Below are positions 17,213 to 26,013 of a DNA stretch of 64,000 nt, in pieces. The stretch spans positions 68,783-132,782 of the forward strand of contig NZ_MSCC01000004.1 of NCBI RefSeq assembly GCF_002954455.1, in the 5' to 3' direction. The notes under the pieces were generated by a model. It saw only the letters and a program-made list of their open reading frames with translations. It did no database searches and had not been told where the DNA came from. The DNA is from Photobacterium aquimaris. Its GTDB lineage: Bacteria; Pseudomonadota; Gammaproteobacteria; Enterobacterales; Vibrionaceae. The position numbers and the translations under genes are program-made. Position 1 is the stretch's first letter. Each line of letters opens with the position of its first letter.

Positions 17213-17863
17213 TTACTGCAGGTATTTTGATTCAGTGCCAGTTTGTAAGTAGTTATTGTTTACTTTACATATAACACTTGCACGTACAGCAACCTCTAGT
17301 GGAACGCTATTAACTTTTGACCATGCTCTAATGGTGTTAACCTTAGATGTTAGAACAGGCGCGAGTTGGCACGGATCATCAATCCCCATCAACTCTGCAA
17401 ATCGATCATAAGAATATTCACCAAGTCCGACATTAACTTTAGTGTCTAGGTGATCTTTATATTCTTTGAACGATATTTCTTGCATAACAAAGAGTTCAGC
17501 CTTGGATGCATCGAGCAAAATAAAACGCTTGTTTCGCATTAAGCCCTCAAAAGACCAGCCTTTGTTAAATGACTGTATTTTCAAGTGGGGTTCAACACGC
17601 GCTAAAATAGCCAAAAAACTATCAATTGATAAATAACCGTGCTTTGCATGAATGTGGTTATTGAAAATGATTTCATTACCAGCGAATAACATTACTGTAC
17701 CGGTACTACATATCTTTAAATATTTAATGCCGTAATCCTCTTTTAATTCAAGAGCGCGGCTATAAATATCATCAACAGTAGAAATACGGACAGAATTGCA
17801 TTTACGGTTATTTGCATTAGTGGTTATTTCAGTGTTTTTTTTGTCAAAATTAAAGTAGCACAT
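17213..17863 (-). CDS. Unknown protein, 216 residues
   Basis: Soluble protein without recognised motifs. The longest frame starts at 17902, but ATG at 17863 directly follows ATGGAATTATCTA, the exact conserved leader, and is chosen. A near-C-terminal segment (KVNTIRAWSKVNSVPLEVA) could be a small helix-turn-helix. Second gene of the operon from 18721, downstream of the ADP-ribosyltransferase-like gene. Confidence 0.75.
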   Translation of the reverse strand: MCYFNFDKKNTEITTNANNRKCNSVRISTVDDIYSRALELKEDYGIKYLKICSTGTVMLFAGNEIIFNNHIHAKHGYLSIDSFLAILARVEPHLKIQSFNKGWSFEGLMRNKRFILLDASKAELFVMQEISFKEYKDHLDTKVNVGLGEYSYDRFAELMGIDDPCQLAPVLTSKVNTIRAWSKVNSVPLEVAVRASVICKVNNNYLQTGTESKYLQ

Positions 17864-17984
17864 TAGATAATTCCATTTTCCACAGTTTACTTTTCCACGC
17901 ATTAAAACGTAGAAAGTAAATAAGGGTATTTTTAGTTAGTTAAGGCAAATTTGCGGTTCGCAAAATTACCCATTAAGAGGTGTA

Positions 17985-18614
17985 TTAATTCGCCCGTATT
18001 GGGTGATTAATAGATTTTGGGGAAACAATGAACTCTGATTCGTTACGCTCGTCAGTGAAGTGAATAACATCACTTTTATTGATCGTTATTTGCCAGATTT
18101 CAGGGTTTTCAGGTTTGAAACGATTAGCGAACCATCGTGCTTTTGTTAGATCGTTTGTCCAACTCAAGCCATTTAACAAACCACCACGATATAACGTGAT
18201 TTGTTCAGGCAAAGACTGGAAATAGTCATCACTCAAACTCGGTGAAGTACCAAGGTGGTTAAATAGCCATAACCAAATATCTAGGTTTACAGAGGGATTT
18301 TCAGAATCAATCCAGATGTGTGAGACTAGTTCCCACTGATCCAAATGTTTTAACTGAGAAAGTTCATCAAACTTATTTAGCAGGTATTCAAGTCGGAATG
18401 GACGTTCAACAATACCTAGTTGCATTGATAGTGATTTGTCTTTTATGTGTTGTTCACGCGCACTTACTGCCTTGTTTATGTAATTGTTCATTTCTGGACA
18501 ATACAAGCTAGTCAGAAGTGGATGCCTGAACATGGCCAAGTCATCACTATCGTCAACATACTGTTGAAGTTCTGGTTTGAGTTTGCAGGGTGTAGAAAAT
18601 AGATCGGTATTCAT
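17985..18614 (-). CDS. Probable ADP-ribosyltransferase (R-S-E type fold)
   Basis: A 209-residue protein whose last 80 residues show the three blocks of R-S-E ADP-ribosyltransferases: ITLYRGG near 145 (Arg), LSWTNDLTKARWFANRF near 158 (Ser-x-Thr then helix) and ERNESEFIV near 195 (E-x-E of the ARTT loop). Phage T4 Alt/ModA and many toxins use this fold to transfer ADP-ribose from NAD. Target unknown. First gene of the six-gene operon, so it may modify a host or defence protein on entry (inference). ATG at 18614 follows GAATTATCTAAT. The same frame stays open up to a GTG inside the leader element (18734), allowing a 40-residue longer form. Confidence 0.6.
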   Translation of the reverse strand: MNTDLFSTPCKLKPELQQYVDDSDDLAMFRHPLLTSLYCPEMNNYINKAVSAREQHIKDKSLSMQLGIVERPFRLEYLLNKFDELSQLKHLDQWELVSHIWIDSENPSVNLDIWLWLFNHLGTSPSLSDDYFQSLPEQITLYRGGLLNGLSWTNDLTKARWFANRFKPENPEIWQITINKSDVIHFTDERNESEFIVSPKSINHPIRAN

Positions 18615-18720
18615 ATTAGATAATTCATATAGGGAAATTGGTAAATCGCAGACGCGACAAAACGGTAACGGGATAGTTACTGTTGGATAGGTATTAAATG
18701 GATTGGTTTTAGAATTGGAA

Positions 18721-18751
18721 TACGGAGCTTTCACCGCAAGATGCTGTTATG
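18721..18751 (-). promoter_or_regulatory. Conserved operon-leader element, copy 3
   Basis: Plus strand reads TACGGAGCTTTCACCG, CAA, GATGCTGTTATG. It lies at the predicted 5' end of the mRNA of the six-gene operon 18614 to 12174, a dozen bases after the TATAAT at 18762-18767. The RNA carries CGGUGAAAGCUCCG, and GUG AAA GCU is in frame with the downstream ADP-ribosyltransferase-like gene. Confidence 0.65.
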
Positions 18752-18761
18752 TAGGCTTTAG

Positions 18762-18788
18762 ATTATATCAAGTTTGATCGACTGACAA
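18762..18788 (-). promoter_or_regulatory. Promoter of the six-gene operon
   Basis: On the minus strand TTGTCA (18788-18783) is followed by 15 bp and TATAAT (18767-18762), a sigma-70-like promoter with slightly short spacing. Transcription would begin about 18755, at the edge of the conserved element. Confidence 0.5.
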
Positions 18789-18803
18789 TATGAAAATTGT
18801 ATT

Positions 18804-18830
18804 AGATTTTGCAAACCACAAAAACAATAA
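18804..18830 (-). promoter_or_regulatory. Recurring 24 bp motif, upstream of promoter
   Basis: Minus strand reads TTATTGTTTTTGTGGTTTGC followed by AAAATC. Closely related sequences occur at 31088, 44950, 54893, 60208 and 60441. Here it lies 15-40 bp upstream of the minus-35 hexamer, where an activator could bind. Confidence 0.45.
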
Positions 18831-18935
18831 GTGACACTGTTACGTTGATTCCGTGGTTACTTCTCGTTAATGGGAATGTCCTATCACCTATATCTATTAT
18901 CTTTAATTATCCTGCGATTGATTGGAGATAATACT

Positions 18936-19241
18936 ATGTCAAAAGATTATGATGATAACGAAATGCCACATGTGGAAATGCCAGTTTTTGAATCTCAACC
19001 AAAAGATTATGCTGAATTTATACAGCGCACTACCACTATGGCTCACTATTTTGGTGAGTTAAAAGGAATTAAGCGAGGCTATGAGGCTGGCTTGGAGAAA
19101 GGCAAAGCAAAAGGCTTTGTCTTGGGGCAGTTACAAGGCTATCAAGATGCCAATAAAGACCATGATGCTGCAATTTCAGATGGAACTCGTAAGGGTTCAA
19201 GTGAGTGTGCTAAACAGCTCAGGAATAGAAGAAAAGATTAA
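18936..19241 (+). CDS. Small charged protein with Gly/Lys repeats
   Basis: A 101-residue hydrophilic protein with a periodic glycine pattern (GIKRGYEAGLEKGKAKGF, residues 51-68). Such regular G-x3-G spacing in a charged helix recalls the C-termini of conserved hypothetical and FliH-like proteins. ATG at 18936 with TTGGAGATAA before it is preferred over the longer frame from 18870. Divergent from the operon headed at 18721. Function unknown. Confidence 0.65.
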   Translation: MSKDYDDNEMPHVEMPVFESQPKDYAEFIQRTTTMAHYFGELKGIKRGYEAGLEKGKAKGFVLGQLQGYQDANKDHDAAISDGTRKGSSECAKQLRNRRKD

Positions 19242-19261
19242 TAAAGGTGTCGTGCTGATAT

Positions 19262-19304
19262 GAAAAAACGAGCAACTAACTATGTAACTAATTACTCGTT
19301 TATC
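19262..19304 (+). terminator. Terminator-like hairpin, left member of a duplicated pair
   Basis: AAAAAACGAGCAACTAAC and TTACTCGTTT pair imperfectly. Nearly the same sequence recurs at 20337-20378 at the other end of the gene-free region. Confidence 0.55.
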
Positions 19305-20336
19305 TAAACAGAGATTAAAGATCTTCAAATGCAGTAAATAAACCACCGCTATCAAGATTGGTCGATGTGTATCTTGTTATTTTTGAATATTTATTGTGAG
19401 ATTAACTTTTACGTCCCTAAGTAAATATACAAAGGGCAGGGCAATTAAATATTCAGATTGAAGTAAATTTAACATCGAATGTTGAATAGCCTCCTGCATT
19501 TCAGGACTAAATGTAGCGTATAGACTTAAAATCATATTGATCATGTAATGATTCTCTTAAAAAATCGTGGCCATAAAGTAATGCTTTTAGCCAAGAATTA
19601 CTTTTGACAATACTCAATTACGTTTTTACAATACGATTAACCTTGGATTCGCATTTAGGGTTAGTTAATCGTAAAAACATAACAGTTTGAGCGTTGGACT
19701 TATCGGAACAAACATTATTCGAGTAGTGTTTGTTCCGTCTTCATTTCTAGTATTATTTCTATATTTGTATAAATACTTCCCTCTATTTATGTGACGTTTT
19801 TAGGCAAAATATCCTCTTATTTCCTCTCCGATAAACTGTTACTCATTCTCCCATACAAACTTATAATCAAGCTAATACAGTTGCGGATGATGAATATTTA
19901 AGTCGATATAACATAAGGTTGCGTTGCGCTACTCAGTTAAGTGTTTACAAGATAATGGTGAATGCGGAGTTTTGCAATATGGTATTTTTTGAGGGGCTGT
20001 GGATAACATGGGGATTTCAAAAAAAAGTTAGCACCTGCTCACTTATGTAGTAAACAGCATCAAATAGATAATAAAAATCAATGCTTTTTAAGTTATTTTT
20101 TTAAATAAAGAAAATTTATTTTTATTGCTTTTCTTTATAATCAAATAGATAGCATTTAATTGATTTTTGTTAGGTTTATGGACTCTAAATGTAATAATGA
20201 ATGTTGATTTAATGTTTGTTTGTTGTGGTGGTTATCTGTTAGTAGGTGGATTGTAGTGCAGTCCATAAATATGACAATTCATTTAACTGGTTGCAAAAAT
20301 AATCTATCAAATATCTCTTTGGGATAGATTTAAGGC
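19305..20336. other. 1 kb gene-free region with a DnaA box
   Basis: No convincing coding frame on either strand. It contains a perfect DnaA box (minus-strand TTATCCACA at 19998-20006) and a very AT-rich stretch at 20050-20180 with two AATCAAATAGATA-like words. It is bounded by two near-identical hairpins. It could be a remnant origin, a partition site or a non-coding RNA locus; nothing decides among these. Confidence 0.5.
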
Positions 20337-20378
20337 AAAAAAACGAGCAACTAACCAGGTTAATTACTCGTTTTTCTG
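20337..20378 (-). terminator. Terminator-like hairpin, right member of the pair
   Basis: AAAAAAACGAGCAACTAAC and GTTAATTACTCGTTTTT form an imperfect stem flanked by A and T runs, 12 bp beyond the stop of the methyltransferase gene at 20390. Confidence 0.7.
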
Positions 20379-20389
20379 TGAGTTATAAA

Positions 20390-21076
20390 TTAGAAATCAT
20401 CAAGTGCAAGAAATGGGTTGCCATTGCTTGTATTGGATTGACTATTAATACCGATTACCGGCTCGATAGTAACCGGAACATCTGTTTTAGGTTCTTTACG
20501 CTTAGTAGTCTTTGGCTTCTTAATTTTAGATTGTATTTTAGGTGTCTCAGCCTGAATGTGGCTAAATGCATTTGGGATCTTATTTGTACGATGCCCTGAG
20601 TCGAATATATACCAACAGTATTCGCAAGAATCAGTACCATTTTTAGTGAACTTTGGGCGAGGAATAAGGATTGGTGCTTTTTCAGGAAATCCTATTTCAT
20701 TCCAGAACGGTATTCTTTTCTTTGAACCAAGAAAATTAACTCGCTGTAAAAAGATCAGTGTTCCATCTTCTGCAAGTTCAGATCGCATCTTACGAATAAA
20801 TTCCTCACTCAAACTAAAAGGTGGATTGGTGATTATTACGTCAAACTTTTTGCCAAAATCCGTTGTTAAATAGTCACGATTTTCTTGTATTTCACACCAA
20901 TACTTTTGTTCCTCTGGTAAGTTAACAGCGTTAAAAATACGACTCTCTGTGCCACGACATGGCTCAAGAAAATCATCATCCTCACGTAGTTCTATCAACT
21001 TTAAAAGGGCATCAATCGCATTTTGTGGTGTTTGATAGTCATCATGTTCAATTGTATTTCCAGTGGTCGAGCTCAT
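20390..21076 (-). CDS. NPPF-type DNA methyltransferase (phage-like)
   Basis: A 228-residue protein. DDFLEPCRGTESRIFNAV near residue 40 is a SAM-binding motif I, and IITNPPFSLSEEFI near 85 is the catalytic motif of N6-adenine or N4-cytosine methylases. The TPQNAIDALLKL segment before motif I is typical of small phage methylases. A lysine/proline-rich tail follows residue 160. Last gene of the five-gene operon headed by the element at 23139. The exact leader GGAATTATCTA precedes ATG. No endonuclease partner nearby. Confidence 0.82.
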   Translation of the reverse strand: MSSTTGNTIEHDDYQTPQNAIDALLKLIELREDDDFLEPCRGTESRIFNAVNLPEEQKYWCEIQENRDYLTTDFGKKFDVIITNPPFSLSEEFIRKMRSELAEDGTLIFLQRVNFLGSKKRIPFWNEIGFPEKAPILIPRPKFTKNGTDSCEYCWYIFDSGHRTNKIPNAFSHIQAETPKIQSKIKKPKTTKRKEPKTDVPVTIEPVIGINSQSNTSNGNPFLALDDF

Positions 21077-21154
21077 TAGATAATTCCGTGCATGGTAAAT
21101 GGATTAGGGTTTTTTACTTAATTTATGGCGCATCTAGATGCACCATAAATGCAT

Positions 21155-21871
21155 TTATTTTGGGGACAGTATTAAAGCATTCAGTAATAAATTTGAGTAT
21201 CGAGTAAATGAACAATAAGTATCAGTGTTACTTTCAACTTTTTGGCGTTCTTTGAATTTCGCAGCATCAATTTTTATGCTTTTATCCCCATCAATATCAA
21301 AATCAACAATTAGCTGTTTGAATCGAGGGAAAAAGTTGTATGTGATACTAGCGTTTTGTAAGTCACTCAATTCGCTAGCAACAACAGTTACATTGCTAAA
21401 CTCATAGCCGGTAGATTTTATTGCTTCTATCAATCCACAAAAGATACCAGTATTCGTAAAGAAGTACGTGGTATCGCAAACTTTTGTTGATAGTAGAAAT
21501 TTATCATTACCCGTTTGATCTTTAGATTTGAGTGTATGGCACTTATAACTAACTGCTAATTCATCCATTGCTTTAGAAAATGCAATGAGAATTACTGCAG
21601 AGTCTCGAACGAGTAAATTAGAAAAACAAAAAGGAAACGATAAAGCATAAGGATCATTTAACCATCGCGATAAACACAACTTGTTATTGCTGTTTACATC
21701 TTCAAATATCTTAGATTCATAGTAACTAAGAAAGCTGAAAGCATTTTGAAGTAGAAACAACGAACCTGTACTCATGCGCTGTGGCATACCGCTAACATCG
21801 TCCGTAATATCGTTGAAACGAGATAAGGCCGATGTAGCAAGGCGGTGACGCTTAATGTCTGAATTGTTCAT
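21155..21871 (-). CDS. Unknown protein, 238 residues
   Basis: Soluble protein with no recognised motif; leader CCGGAATTATCTAA before ATG is almost exact. It sits directly upstream of the NPPF methyltransferase in the same operon, 78 bp apart, with a hairpin (TATGGTGCATC and GATGCGCCATA) in the spacer. Function unknown. Confidence 0.75.
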   Translation of the reverse strand: MNNSDIKRHRLATSALSRFNDITDDVSGMPQRMSTGSLFLLQNAFSFLSYYESKIFEDVNSNNKLCLSRWLNDPYALSFPFCFSNLLVRDSAVILIAFSKAMDELAVSYKCHTLKSKDQTGNDKFLLSTKVCDTTYFFTNTGIFCGLIEAIKSTGYEFSNVTVVASELSDLQNASITYNFFPRFKQLIVDFDIDGDKSIKIDAAKFKERQKVESNTDTYCSFTRYSNLLLNALILSPK

Positions 21872-21928
21872 TTAGATAATTCCGGTATTTGATAATTGGT
21901 AGGATTGTTAATGCTATCGCTAAATTTA

Positions 21929-22357
21929 TTATTGATTTGCAAGCTCAGTGTTTTTTAGAGCAATTGCCCATACTTCATTTTCGATGGTCGTATCTAGTGG
22001 TGTGTGAGCTAATGATTCCATTAGTACAAACTCCCAACCTTGATCATCAAATAACTCATTTGGGTACGGTTTATCTGTATTTTCTAATTCATCAATATCT
22101 AATATTGGTTCACCATCACCTAATGTTTTACACATTATTTTCGCTGTCTCTTTAGCATCAATAATGACAAGACTTTCGCCAGCATCTTTTGCTAAATCTT
22201 CAAGCTTAACAATGTTTTTTAATACAGTTAATGGATCTAAATTAAGTGCAAAATATGCATCAATAGCCAATGACTTTGATTCAGCCATAATTAGCATTGT
22301 CTTTACTGAATTAGTCGGCGTGGTGTAAGAGATAATAAATGGGTATTTAGTCGACAT
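21929..22357 (-). CDS. Unknown acidic protein, 142 residues
   Basis: Acidic soluble protein, no recognised family. Leader ACAGGAAAAACTA before ATG. Third gene of the operon from 23139; a strong hairpin terminator lies between it and the preceding gene. Confidence 0.73.
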   Translation of the reverse strand: MSTKYPFIISYTTPTNSVKTMLIMAESKSLAIDAYFALNLDPLTVLKNIVKLEDLAKDAGESLVIIDAKETAKIMCKTLGDGEPILDIDELENTDKPYPNELFDDQGWEFVLMESLAHTPLDTTIENEVWAIALKNTELANQ

Positions 22358-22383
22358 TAGTTTTTCCTGTTCTGAAATTAGAT

Positions 22384-22412
22384 ATAAAAAAAGCCCGTTT
22401 ATTAACGGGCAG
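22384..22412 (-). terminator. Intergenic terminator
   Basis: GCCCGTT and AACGGGC with a 4 nt loop, followed on the minus strand by TTTTTTT. It lies inside the apparent operon, between the genes at 22430 and 21929. Confidence 0.7.
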
Positions 22413-22429
22413 GTAGATAGGTTTGTTGA

Positions 22430-22780
22430 TTATTGATAGCAAGGGAAGCAATCATAAACATTAGCATCACAATCGAACTCGATCATGCGGTAGCCAGCGT
22501 TTAGTGCCGATTGAGCGATAGTGTAGAGGTTGTCTTGAAGTAAAGTAATTTTGATATTCTCTAAATCAAAACTCTCATACATTTTCAATAAATAACCCTC
22601 ATTACGCTTACCAATAAAGGCAAATGGTATTCCATCTAATGCATCATTACGTTGTTCTATTAACACTAATTCTTCAAGTAACGCTAAATCATTTTCTGAT
22701 AAATGCACTGTAGAAATACCTATAGCACGGTAGTTATCATCGGTGTTAACGAGTTCATTGATTGTGGTTTGATTAGTCAT
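22430..22780 (-). CDS. Unknown small acidic protein
   Basis: A 116-residue acidic protein ending DCDANVYDCFPCYQ, with no recognised family. AAGGAATTACA before ATG is a good ribosome-binding site. Second gene of the operon from 23139. Confidence 0.73.
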   Translation of the reverse strand: MTNQTTINELVNTDDNYRAIGISTVHLSENDLALLEELVLIEQRNDALDGIPFAFIGKRNEGYLLKMYESFDLENIKITLLQDNLYTIAQSALNAGYRMIEFDCDANVYDCFPCYQ

Positions 22781-22858
22781 TGTAATTCCTTGAGTAAGTT
22801 AGATGATTGGTAAATTTAAGTAACGTTAATTAAACGCTCTTGTATGGTTAGAAGTTGT

Positions 22859-23101
22859 TTATTTAGAAATGTAATTTTCATTGTAGACTTGGCCAGCTAC
22901 ATACTCAGAAAGAGAAATACAGAAATCAATGTAAATATCATCATAACCATTCCAGTCATGTTCGATCTTTACATGTTCAATAAATTTCGATTGAGCTTCA
23001 TTTGAGTTATTACTTTCGATAAACATTAAAATATTTTCACAGTTACTTACACGGCCAATAGTAACAAATGTATTTTTTTGATTAGCATTTGGGGTAGGCA
23101 T
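22859..23101 (-). CDS. Unknown small protein, 80 residues
   Basis: First gene after the conserved element at 23139. AAGGAATAATTTT precedes ATG. No recognised domain. The GUG of the leader element is in another frame, so it does not extend this gene. Confidence 0.7.
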   Translation of the reverse strand: MPTPNANQKNTFVTIGRVSNCENILMFIESNNSNEAQSKFIEHVKIEHDWNGYDDIYIDFCISLSEYVAGQVYNENYISK

Positions 23102-23138
23102 AAAATTATTCCTTGTTGGATAGTTGGATAGTTGGATA

Positions 23139-23167
23139 AACGGGCTTTCACCGTCTGATGCATTAAG
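23139..23167 (-). promoter_or_regulatory. Conserved operon-leader element, copy 4
   Basis: Plus strand reads AACGGGCTTTCACCG, TCT, GATGCATTAAG. Together with copy 5 it forms a subtype ending GATGCATTAAG. It heads the five-gene operon 23101 to 20390, only 38 bp before the first ATG. A tandem TTGGATAG repeat separates it from that gene. Confidence 0.6.
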
Positions 23168-23273
23168 AAATCTATTTATTAACGCTTTAAGAAAAACGTT
23201 AAAAGATAGAGGTTAGTTTGAACATGCAATGCACATTCAAACCAACCCTAATCTCCACAAACTTTATCTCATA

Positions 23274-24029
23274 TTAATTACTTGGTAGTTCGTGGTACAT
23301 ATCTGTTGGTGCAACACTGTAATCCCCTGGAGCTGGCATACCTTGATCAGTTGGCATGTCATACCCATATTGAGATTGCGATGGTGCTGGTGTGTTAGTT
23401 GGATTAGCCTGTTGATTTCGATTACGACATTCAAGCATTAATACCCGATCAATTTTGAAGTCATTTGAAACAACACGGTTTTGATTGCGATCTTCATAAG
23501 AATGAGTTTGTACTTTAGCTTTAATTAAAAGGTTATCACCTTTATTAATGCCGTACTTGAACGCTTTAGTTGCAAACTTTTCATGTACAGAAATACGAAC
23601 CCAAACAGTAGGATCATTTTTACTTTTTTGTAGAGCTAGGCTAACTGTCATCCATGCATTATTAGGATTTTTTTCAACCTTACCTACAGTACCACCCAAC
23701 AAAAACTCATTAGCAATTGATTCGCCACCGTTACTTACCGATAGAACATCTATAACAACGTATTCAGTAATTGTTAACTTTGAAGCGTTATTACCTTTTG
23801 CTTGGAATGAATTAATCTCAACTTTTGCGATAATTGCAGTTCCATTCACAATAGCTAAGTCTTGTACCAGTGGAGTGTTGATAATTAAACGAAGTAAAAC
23901 AGGTTTAGGTTGATATTGACCCTCTGCAATAGGTGTATGCTGAACCCACAGAATAGATTGGCCATTTCCATTATCATTAATCTGAATAACAGAACCACCT
24001 AAAGTACCCTCGTTTGAATTGATTTTCAT
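23274..24029 (-). CDS. SSB-like single-stranded DNA-binding protein
   Basis: A 251-residue protein. Residues 105-205 read like an SSB OB-fold: EFLLGGTVGKVEKNP, WMTVSLALQKSK, VWVRISVHEKFATKAF and KGDNLLIKAKVQTHSYEDRN. The first 100 residues could be a second, diverged OB-like domain. The tail is Gln/Pro/Asn rich as in SSBs but lacks the acidic DDDIPF-type tip. Plasmid SSBs protect incoming single strands during conjugation. Last gene of the minus-strand run 26000 to 23274. AAGGGTCTAAC precedes ATG. Confidence 0.65.
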   Translation of the reverse strand: MKINSNEGTLGGSVIQINDNGNGQSILWVQHTPIAEGQYQPKPVLLRLIINTPLVQDLAIVNGTAIIAKVEINSFQAKGNNASKLTITEYVVIDVLSVSNGGESIANEFLLGGTVGKVEKNPNNAWMTVSLALQKSKNDPTVWVRISVHEKFATKAFKYGINKGDNLLIKAKVQTHSYEDRNQNRVVSNDFKIDRVLMLECRNRNQQANPTNTPAPSQSQYGYDMPTDQGMPAPGDYSVAPTDMYHELPSN

Positions 24030-24059
24030 GTTAGACCCTTAAAATAAAGTTTGTAGGAA

Positions 24060-24659
24060 TTAGATATTAAATAGTGCGCGTTCATCTGGTGTAGCAATAG
24101 TCTCAAGGTACTCTCTTAACCAGACACCACTTTGAACAGCTTTAGTAACCACCAGCCCTTTGTTCCAGTCGTTAGTATCAACTAGCGCATCAAGTGAGCC
24201 AGCAACAAGCATGTTATAACCACCCATAAACGCAGATTTCACCGCGTCTTTAAAGGTTTTAAAAACATCGTGATAACTTGCACCAGATTGGGAGTAGTAA
24301 CTTAAACGATATAGGTTGCCTTTCTTACGCTGATCCAAATATGGTTCAGGAAGAATAACGACCATCTGCTTAGTTTTACTTGTTGGATCGATTAACTCTG
24401 GACAATTACTATCAGCATCCCATAACTCATTAGCAATCTTAGATAGCTTTTCATCAAAGAATGCTTCTTCTTCAACGTGCCAGTCTTCAAAGCTAAGAGC
24501 GCAGTTTTCACCATGTTTTCGCGCAATCATGCCAATAAAATCATCAAGGCAATTAAGGCGTTTTAAGCGATAAGTGAAAGTGCGTTCGGTTTGCCATTCA
24601 GCAAAAGTAATAAGTTCATCAACTAGGCGTTTGTGGCGTGGTTTTTTTGCATTAGACAT
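24060..24659 (-). CDS. Unknown protein, 199 residues
   Basis: Soluble protein, basic N-terminus (KKPRHKRLVDELITFAEWQT) and mixed remainder; no family recognised. CAAGGAAACCCTA before ATG gives a secure start. It lies 30 bp upstream of the SSB-like gene and is probably co-transcribed with it. Confidence 0.75.
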   Translation of the reverse strand: MSNAKKPRHKRLVDELITFAEWQTERTFTYRLKRLNCLDDFIGMIARKHGENCALSFEDWHVEEEAFFDEKLSKIANELWDADSNCPELIDPTSKTKQMVVILPEPYLDQRKKGNLYRLSYYSQSGASYHDVFKTFKDAVKSAFMGGYNMLVAGSLDALVDTNDWNKGLVVTKAVQSGVWLREYLETIATPDERALFNI

Positions 24660-24685
24660 TAGGGTTTCCTTGTAGGGGCGTTAGA

Positions 24686-25087
24686 TTAGTTAAATAAAAA
24701 GTATTCACGGTGCGCGTTTATGCGCTGAGATAAGCAAAAGTAAATATCGCTTACCGTAGATGAAATTAGAGACTCGTAATTGGCATTATTTAAAACACCA
24801 AAAAAGCGACTTTCAACTTCTGATACACATGAATTAAAGATGGATTGGTCAACGACATTATTTTCTTCATACTCAACTAAAGCGTTATCTATAACGTCAA
24901 TACGGTCGAGGTTTAGTGCCAAGTTAAATCTAAAATCTGGGTGCGTAATACTAGGGAATTTATTCATAATTTCGTTTCGGATATTAAGAGAAATTTCGGT
25001 AGCATTACACGGTTCAGTTTCAGAGTATGCCTTTAGGACTTCAAGAAGAATTAATGCTTCATAGATGGTTGGTGTAATAGATTTCAT
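24686..25087 (-). CDS. Unknown protein, 133 residues
   Basis: Acidic helical-looking protein with no recognised motif. CAAGGAATAATC precedes ATG. Twenty-six bases separate it from the next gene, so the two are clearly in one operon. Confidence 0.73.
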   Translation of the reverse strand: MKSITPTIYEALILLEVLKAYSETEPCNATEISLNIRNEIMNKFPSITHPDFRFNLALNLDRIDVIDNALVEYEENNVVDQSIFNSCVSEVESRFFGVLNNANYESLISSTVSDIYFCLSQRINAHREYFLFN

Positions 25088-25114
25088 GATTATTCCTTGT
25101 TGGGGTATTGGAGG

Positions 25115-25414
25115 TTAAAGACAAATATTGGTTAGGTAGTTGTACAATTGAACGGTATCAAAACCATCATCAAGTGAAGTGCAACCACGGTGATCAATTT
25201 CAGTCCAAAGGTTATTGTCAGCATCTTGAATCAAGATAATTTCAAACCAGTTCACTTCATCAAGAGACAATCCAGTACGCGCACAAACAGCAGCATACAT
25301 TTCATCTTTCGTTTGAAATGTCATACAGCCGGTTAAATTGTCAGCGTCAAAGTCATTGCCGGTTACAGCAAAGTAATGATTGTTTTGGTTGATGATGTAG
25401 TGAGTGTTAACCAT
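25115..25414 (-). CDS. Unknown small protein, 99 residues
   Basis: Acidic protein, Asp-rich (DFDADNLTG; DADNNLW), no recognised family. Shine-Dalgarno TAAGGAAACC. In the operon 26000 to 23274. Confidence 0.72.
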   Translation of the reverse strand: MVNTHYIINQNNHYFAVTGNDFDADNLTGCMTFQTKDEMYAAVCARTGLSLDEVNWFEIILIQDADNNLWTEIDHRGCTSLDDGFDTVQLYNYLTNICL

Positions 25415-25475
25415 TTTGGTTTCCTTAGATAAGGGGATTGGATAATGATATTGCTGTTTACAAAAACAAGCGGTT

Positions 25476-26000
25476 TTAGTTGGATAGGGAAGAACGAGAA
25501 TGGGCTAGAGTTGCAAGCATACTTACACGCTGATTAATGCGTGAAATAACTTTATTTACGTAAAACAACTCTTGATATAAACCGTCACAATGAATCGTAT
25601 AACCATCCTTTACTGCTTGCAGTATCGCCTCTGAAATAGAGTGATAAGCAACGCTAGATGAACAATGCTTATTATGTCGATGGTAAAAAGACACTTCGAC
25701 TTTAAATCCATTTTCTTTAAAGCAATCACGACACTTAGAAATAGTGATAAAGCTATCGCCTGAGTTCTTCTTTAGTTCAATAAATTCACTATTATTAGCC
25801 GTTATTAAGATACGCCTAACAATTCGTAATTTACTTTGGCTATCGAGTGCCATTGCATTACTGAATAACTCGCTAGTGCTATTGGATGTAAGAATTTTGT
25901 CATTAGCAAACGACATAAATTCAGTGTTATTGATTAGTGTTTTTGCTGAGATGTGTTGCTGCGGTTTGAACGTAAGTTCATTTAGGGTTGATTTCGCCAT
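25476..26000 (-). CDS. Unknown protein with Cys/His cluster, 174 residues
   Basis: Residues 93-120 contain CRDC and then HRHNKHC, a possible zinc site. No family recognised. The exact leader TCTGGAATTATCTA precedes ATG. First gene of the operon that ends with the SSB-like gene. Confidence 0.75.
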   Translation of the reverse strand: MAKSTLNELTFKPQQHISAKTLINNTEFMSFANDKILTSNSTSELFSNAMALDSQSKLRIVRRILITANNSEFIELKKNSGDSFITISKCRDCFKENGFKVEVSFYHRHNKHCSSSVAYHSISEAILQAVKDGYTIHCDGLYQELFYVNKVISRINQRVSMLATLAHSRSSLSN

Positions 26001-26013
26001 TAGATAATTCCAG

